This document shows positions 59,084-64,000 of a DNA stretch of 64,000 nucleotides, in pieces. Both the position numbers and the translations under genes were made by a program. Origin of the DNA: Saccharum officinarum (Eukaryota; Streptophyta; Magnoliopsida; Poales; Poaceae). Position 1 is the stretch's first letter, and each line of letters begins with the position of its first letter. The stretch covers positions 113,132,680 through 113,196,679 of the forward strand of contig CM036160.1 in NCBI GenBank assembly GCA_020631735.1. The letters run 5' to 3'. The notes under the pieces were generated by a model. It saw nothing but the letters and a program-made list of their open reading frames with translations, searched no databases and was not told the DNA's origin.

Positions 59084-60916
59084 TCACCAATAGTCCTTGC
59101 ATGAGCATTGTCCTTCACTGAAATGGTGGAAACGGTTACGATCTCTAATGATCAACTTGCGCTTGTACAACAAGGAAATAAGCTTAATAGCTGAATGGCA
59201 GTCTTCACAGGCTCTGAGATTCTTTGTTATTCGGAGAGTTGAGCCTGCAGGAGTGGTTAGCAGCCCAAAAGCAATTGCCAGCTTCTCACTATGTTCAGCC
59301 AATGCACGTTCCTTAGATTGCTCATCAATGTCTTGCAACACTAAGCCTGTCATTGGCTTATACCCAGCTTGTCTTAAGCGATCCATCATCTCTTCCAACA
59401 TTTTGTAGGTCTCCTTGAACCTTGGATGCGATCTATCGCCAGAAACAAACTCATAAATTGTATTCTGCCACTCAATCGAGCTTCTTCCAGGAATTCTCTG
59501 AATGCTCTCCCTCCTAAGCGTCCTCCTCATCTCTGCAACACCTTCCCAGGAATTCGCTTGTGCATATATGTTTGACAGTAAGACATAGTGCCCATCAGCA
59601 TGAGGATCCAATACTCGCAGTTTTGCCATAGCTTCCTCTGCAACTTCTACATTCTTATAGATGCGGCAAGCCCCAAGAAGTGCCCTCCAGATGACTGCAT
59701 CTGGCTCGAATGGCATGTCCCTGATGAGCTGCCTTGCCTCCTCAATATGACCCGATCGCCCCAAAAGATCAACCATGCATCCATAGTGCTCAACCTTTGG
59801 GGTTACACCATGCACTACACTCATTGATTTGAAATACTTCTTGCCATCGCTCACAAGACCAAGATGAGTACAGGATATAAGAACTCCAATGAAGGTAATC
59901 TCATTTGGTTGCAGTCCTTCTGATAGCATCCTTGAGAACAAGGAGAGAGCATCATGGCCGAGCCCATGATTGGCCAACCCGATGATCATCGAGCTCCAAG
60001 TCAGCACATCTTTCACGGGCATAGAGTGGAACACTCTTACCGAATTCTCAATGTCGCCACACTTGGCATACATGTCGATTAGAGCAGTCCCCAGCTTGAC
60101 ATCCAACTCAACCCCATTGCTCCCCACAAACTGATGCACTTCAGCACCAACAGTGAGCGCCCCCATATCACCGCACGCTGAGAGCACGCTCACCATGGTG
60201 ATGCAGTCCGGGTTGACACAGGCCGCACGCATCTCCCGCCACAGTTCCAGCGCATCCTTGGACCTCCGCCCCTTGGCATAAGCCGACATCATGGAGCTCC
60301 ACGAGAAGGCGTCCCTAACCTGCATCCCGTCGAACATTTCCCTCGCCAGGGCAACCTCCCCGTTCACCGCGTACCCGTGGATCATCGTGTTCCAAGAGAC
60401 CATGTCCCTCTCGCGCATTCCATCGAACACTCTCCTCGCCTCCGCGACCTCGCCCCGCGCGACGTAGACCGCGAGCATGACGTTGCAGAGGAACACGTCC
60501 CTGCGCGGCGCCTCGTCGAACGCGGCGCGCGCGAGGTCCGCGCCCCCCGCCTTGGCGTAGGCCTCGACGAGCGCGGTGCGCACAAAGAGGTCGGCTGCGG
60601 CGAAGCCGGACTTGAGCGCGCGCGCGTGGAGGGACGCGGCGCCGAGGCCAAGGCCCAGCATAGCCGGAACGGAGCCCGAGAGAGCGGCGGTTGCCTGCAG
60701 CGCGAGGGAGAGCGAGAAGGAGTTGCCGAGGAGGCGGGGCGCCCGAGGCAGGAGCGAGCGGAGGAGGAGTAGGGCTTGCAGCGGGAGGCACGCGCGGAGG
60801 TAGCCCCGCATCGCGGTGGTGACAAGGAACGCGTCCGGGCACGCCGACTTGACGAGGCGCGCGTGCGCGGCCAGGTGCTCCGGCCGCGCCGCGGCTCCGC
60901 CTCCCCGCACGCGCAT
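59084..60916 (-). CDS. Pentatricopeptide repeat protein, PLS subfamily with E/E+ and DYW domains
   Basis: Intronless, 610 residues. A basic, Ala/Arg-rich N-terminus could be a mitochondrial or plastid transit peptide. Successive PPR motifs are clear: RDVFLCNVMLAVYVARGEVA, DMVSWNTMIHGYAVNGEVAL, DAFSWSSMMSAYAKG, LDVKLGTALIDMYAKCGDIE, DVLTWSSMIIGLANHGLGHD. An E region begins near PDAVIWRALLGACR. The C-terminal DYW deaminase-like domain has HSE (542-544), CEDC (570-573), CSC (604-606) and terminal KDYW. In the family the HxE and zinc-binding Cys residues catalyse C-to-U editing of organellar RNA, with PPRs choosing the site; the target here is unknown. The start at 60916 is the first ATG of the frame. 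Divergent from the J-protein gene. Confidence 0.95.
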   Translation of the reverse strand: MRVRGGGAAARPEHLAAHARLVKSACPDAFLVTTAMRGYLRACLPLQALLLLRSLLPRAPRLLGNSFSLSLALQATAALSGSVPAMLGLGLGAASLHARALKSGFAAADLFVRTALVEAYAKAGGADLARAAFDEAPRRDVFLCNVMLAVYVARGEVAEARRVFDGMRERDMVSWNTMIHGYAVNGEVALAREMFDGMQVRDAFSWSSMMSAYAKGRRSKDALELWREMRAACVNPDCITMVSVLSACGDMGALTVGAEVHQFVGSNGVELDVKLGTALIDMYAKCGDIENSVRVFHSMPVKDVLTWSSMIIGLANHGLGHDALSLFSRMLSEGLQPNEITFIGVLISCTHLGLVSDGKKYFKSMSVVHGVTPKVEHYGCMVDLLGRSGHIEEARQLIRDMPFEPDAVIWRALLGACRIYKNVEVAEEAMAKLRVLDPHADGHYVLLSNIYAQANSWEGVAEMRRTLRRESIQRIPGRSSIEWQNTIYEFVSGDRSHPRFKETYKMLEEMMDRLRQAGYKPMTGLVLQDIDEQSKERALAEHSEKLAIAFGLLTTPAGSTLRITKNLRACEDCHSAIKLISLLYKRKLIIRDRNRFHHFSEGQCSCKDYW

Positions 60917-61219
60917 CGCGCGAGAGAGCTCGCGTCGCGAGGCGTTCGAGTTTGCCGCGGCTGCGGGAAGGCGCCGCGCTTTGGTGCCTTGGTGGCTTGG
61001 GAGCCAGGGTTCTAGCCGTCGGATCGGCGGACGAGAGATTTAACGGTTGCCACCGAGGCGTCCGAAGGGAGGAATGCGTCGACGGGCTCTTCGCCGCTCG
61101 ATGCCTGCGCGACTCGCGAGCTTTCTCCACCGACGTGACGCCTGACCAAGCAACGCCCTGCCGCCGTCGCCGCCGCCTCCCTCCGCCGCAGGAGACGGGA
61201 TCGGCGTCGGCACGGCACG
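60917..61219. promoter_or_regulatory. Bidirectional promoter between PPR and J-protein genes
   Basis: Only 303 bp separate the two divergent ATGs. The interval is GC-rich without an obvious TATA box, typical for housekeeping divergent pairs. Both 5' UTRs must lie within it. Confidence 0.6.
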
Positions 61220-62471
61220 ATGAGGAGCAGCGAGGCCATGGAGCTCCTGGGCTTCCCTCCCTACTCCCGGCCATCCCCTTCCGAGGTCCGCCCTTGATTC
61301 CCATCCCTCTCACTGCTCCCAAACGAACGCGATTGATTCATCCTGAGCTGCTCCGCAGCGCCAATTTCTGAGCTGATTCTGTTGGAATTTGGTCAAAACG
61401 GGCGGTTGAGGAGAATTGTCCTATACGCTTCCGGATTCTTAGTTTCTACAGTACTACTCTGCATCTTTGTGATGCAGGTGAAGGCTGCGTACAGAAGAAT
61501 GGTGATGGAGTCCCATCCTGATCGTGTCCCTACGCATCTGAAATCGCAGGCTGAGTCCAAATTCAAGGAGGTAAGGTAAAGTTTTAGATACGAGCTTGAT
61601 ATCACCCTTCTTGTTCTTGTTCATCATGGATTCATGGAATCACTGTACGAAGAATGAAACTTTTCCTGACTTCTTTCTCATCTGCACTAACGCATATTTT
61701 GGATGTTGCAGCGAGCATTCATGCCATTTTTTATGTTCTTCGAGTTTAGTAGCTTTGGAAGACTTCTAACTTACCAGTTACCGACACAAGTCATCTGCGA
61801 GCAGAGATGAAATTGAACCCATATTTTTTTCAAGATCGTATAGTTGTTTATTTTTTCACATAGAACAAAGCATTGTAGCATAATTCCTGAGTCCTGAGCT
61901 TACTCTTTCCTCCACTGTCATTACAAAATCCTGTTCTTGTACCTTGCAGATAGCAGAAGCATATTCTTGTTTGAAGGATGGTACGTTGTTAATCACTCAC
62001 ATAATTCATACTTTGCTTTTAAAAGACCTACTACAAGCAGTAAGGTGTTCACTGTGCTGTGCTGTTCACTGATGAGTTATATCTCATCCATGGTTTGCAG
62101 GAAGAAGATCAGGGAGTAGGATGGAAGGTAAACTTGATTTCATGATGAAAATTATTCACCCAATCTTTGTGTATAGCTAATTAGATTAGATGTATCATTC
62201 ACACAGTTCATGTTATGCGTTCTGGTGTTCCGACCGGCTACGGAAGATCAAATAGAACGTTGGTTAAAGCCCCATTTCTACTCATAATGTTTGCAGCAGT
62301 TTCTTTTGGTGCCTTTAGCGCATCAAGGTAACCTACACTTCAACTTTCCCATTTTCTTTAGTTATCTGTAATGAATCCTTTTACCTAATCGATGAGATCA
62401 TTTTGGATTTGTGAAGGGCATATCAACGGCAAAAGGAATTGTGTTCCTCTCAGAACCCCTTTCTACCATAG
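61220..62471 (+). CDS. Small J-domain (DnaJ-like) protein with C-terminal membrane segment
   Basis: Six exons: 61220-61285, 61478-61570, 61950-61980, 62101-62127, 62207-62327, 62417-62471; 393 nt, 130 residues. The J-domain occupies about residues 5-63 (MELLGFPPYS start, helix II KAAYRRMVMESHPD with HPD at 35-37, helix III AESKFKEIAEAYSCL). J-domains stimulate Hsp70 ATPase. Helix IV is short. A hydrophobic stretch (APFLLIMFAAVSFGAFSAS, about 92-110) predicts one membrane span, leaving a 20-residue tail. No Gly/Phe or zinc region, so class III (DNAJC-like). Compartment cannot be told. A polyadenylation-like aataaa lies at 62567. Exons 3 and 4 are only 31 and 27 nt. Confidence 0.85.
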
Positions 62472-62566
62472 GGGAAGACATTTGGGCTCTGTCCATATTC
62501 ATTCAGAGGCGAGAAGAGTTTCTTGTACAATGTTGTATTCAGATGTAAAACAATCACACCACCCTG

Positions 62567-62572
62567 AATAAA
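62567..62572 (+). terminator. Candidate polyadenylation signal of the J-protein gene
   Basis: aataaa 96 nt downstream of the stop codon, in a gene otherwise followed by AT-rich sequence. Confidence 0.5.
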
Positions 62573-62599
62573 CGTACCAACCGCCACCGGTGTTTTCTG

Positions 62600-64000
62600 A
62601 CTTAGTTGTTTCAGACTTCAAAGCATGTAAAATCATTTTGTGTTGGTTTCCTGATTTCATCTGCCTTGTTGCTACGTTCAGTTAACTTTTGTTTTGAAAC
62701 TGCTTCACGGGGCAACCACATGAATTGTGCAGTATAATTACCAAAGGAACTGTAAGACCATAGCCAATTTTGGCTCCCAACCACATGTATTTGCCAAATT
62801 TTTGCCAACGGTCGCCTTTGCTAGTTTGCCACAATTTGCCTTAGGTATGGGTACAAGCCTGTTTAATTTTATATGCTGTGTCGAAGCACAGACCCAAACT
62901 GCGTGCAGTTCAACGATCATTCAAAGACTCAAAGCAGAAACAGACAACAGCACACCAATGCATTGAACAGAATCATCAACAATTTACTCTCAGCCAACAT
63001 GGCAACCAGAGCACTTGGCAGAATCAGCAACCAGTAAGATTTACACGAAGCACCATAATAGTTTGATAACTGTCAGCATTACAAGAGACATCCCACTATC
63101 TAAGGTGGGAGCAAAGATGCTGAAAGGCGCTTAGATGAACTCCAAACCTTTCCCAGAGGCAAGAGGCAACCAAACTATAGATAACCTTGCAGCCAACAGC
63201 ATGACGTCTTTAATGCAGTTTGCTTGCATTTCAGACTCTGTTGCCATGCTTCAAAAGTGGATACACTTAACTTCACAGGGTCCATCCAGCCATGCTTGCT
63301 GCAATGAGTACATGTAGAAACTGGGAATACAATATGGATAGCTCAGGGCTTCAATGAGTAGCTTAATAGCAGCAGCTATGCAGCTATACCAATACTACAG
63401 AAAATTTCATCGATGTCAACTCATATTTCATGGATGCCTTTTAAGCCATAAGGGTACAATGAGAGCATATCATAACCACTAGCATCAGGCATTGGTATAC
63501 TGCCTGAACAAAAGGTCATAGTCCTTCTGAACCGCTTTATACTTGATTGCATAATCATCTTACCACCACATCTATCACCATTGACCCATAGGAATAGCCA
63601 CAGCCAGGGCTAGCCAGACGAGTTCTTTGAACATGCCTAATAGTGTATTGACAGACCGACTCCCACTAAAATGTAACTACTTACTGTTTCACTCCTGCTC
63701 AGATACTGTGTAAAACTGCTTAATATCCCCAAACTTGGCAAAATGCAGAGCAAGTGCTAGGAAACATCAACAGAACTTAGCTTTTGCGGACGCAGCTTGC
63801 ACCGACCACCAGAACCTCAAAATGTTCAGTTGGTACAAGCAGATAATGTACCAATGCTAAGCTTTTCCAGCGGCAGTAGTAGCATCAGCCACTATTATGT
63901 TAAAGGACAACGGCTGCCAACCTGAAGAATGGGGCACGAACCACTTTTTTGTGTTGATTATGATATTCAGAACCTGAAGGACTTCAGCAAGGGCAAGATG
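62600..64000 (-). other. Window edge: probable 3' UTR/intron of a minus-strand gene
   Basis: No long ORF. On the minus strand, 63485-63559 reads as an open terminal exon candidate (DDYAIKYKAVQKDYDLLFRQ, then four more residues and TGA). A possible AG acceptor (ggtaag) precedes it, but the pyrimidine tract is poor. At the extreme right, 63974-64000 (minus: HLALAEVLQ) is also open and followed by GT. If real, a gene enters from beyond 64000 and ends at 63485, and 62600-63484 is its 3' region. The family is not recognised. Confidence 0.3.

Noticed and set aside
60315..61322. 335-codon minus-strand ORF overlapping the PPR start and the J-protein first exon
   Set aside because: A GC-rich shadow in a different frame from the PPR gene; it crosses the J-protein exon antisense and has no motif.

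Overview
This is nuclear DNA of a flowering plant, almost certainly a grass and probably panicoid/Andropogoneae. The basis is GT-AG intron genes with GC-rich first exons, a DYW-type PPR gene, a CBL-interacting protein kinase, a dirigent gene, and dense nested grass-type transposons. Nothing indicates bacteria, organelle or virus. The species is inferred only to family level.

Layout. 1-800: a large near-palindromic inverted repeat cut by the window edge. 1010-17962: Helitrons in head-to-tail tandem. The first (1010-15389) contains a deleted Ty1/copia mini-element (2697-12350), whose right LTR is split by a young Athila-like Ty3 element (3939-12305). The target-site duplications give an unambiguous insertion order. 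18488-20025: an intact six-exon L7Ae/L30e-fold gene (Rpp38/Pop3-like), about 0.5 kb downstream of the last Helitron end. 20937-32170: a tandem duplication of a dirigent gene. Copy 1 is intact, with two poly(A) retroposons in its upstream region. Copy 2 is a pseudogene split by a tandem TRIM array that itself hosts a 2.5 kb solo LTR. 33.1-37.7 kb: two copies of a 1.7-1.8 kb non-coding segment, decorated by MITEs.

37975-43869 is a Mutator-like element (MULE) with about 265 bp terminal inverted repeats. It has two convergent genes, like maize MuDR: a truncated, broken mudrA-type transposase gene on the minus strand, and on the plus strand a five-exon gene encoding three GRF-like zinc-finger blocks. 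A near-perfect 142 bp palindrome sits between them. 47.7-49.9 kb carries three shuffled, same-strand exon fragments (MINDY deubiquitinase, CELF/Bruno-like RRM, EH-domain protein). 50.7-53.9 kb holds degenerate long direct repeats.

54341-62471 is the gene-rich end: a 13-exon CIPK gene, a convergent single-exon PPR-DYW gene, and a divergent six-exon J-domain membrane protein that shares a 303 bp intergenic promoter with the PPR gene. The rest, to 64000, is probably UTR or intron of a gene extending beyond the window.

The intact host genes (L7Ae-like, dirigent, CIPK, PPR, J-protein) have unrelated roles and show no functional clustering. The structural story of the window is layered transposition, gene-fragment capture and local duplication.
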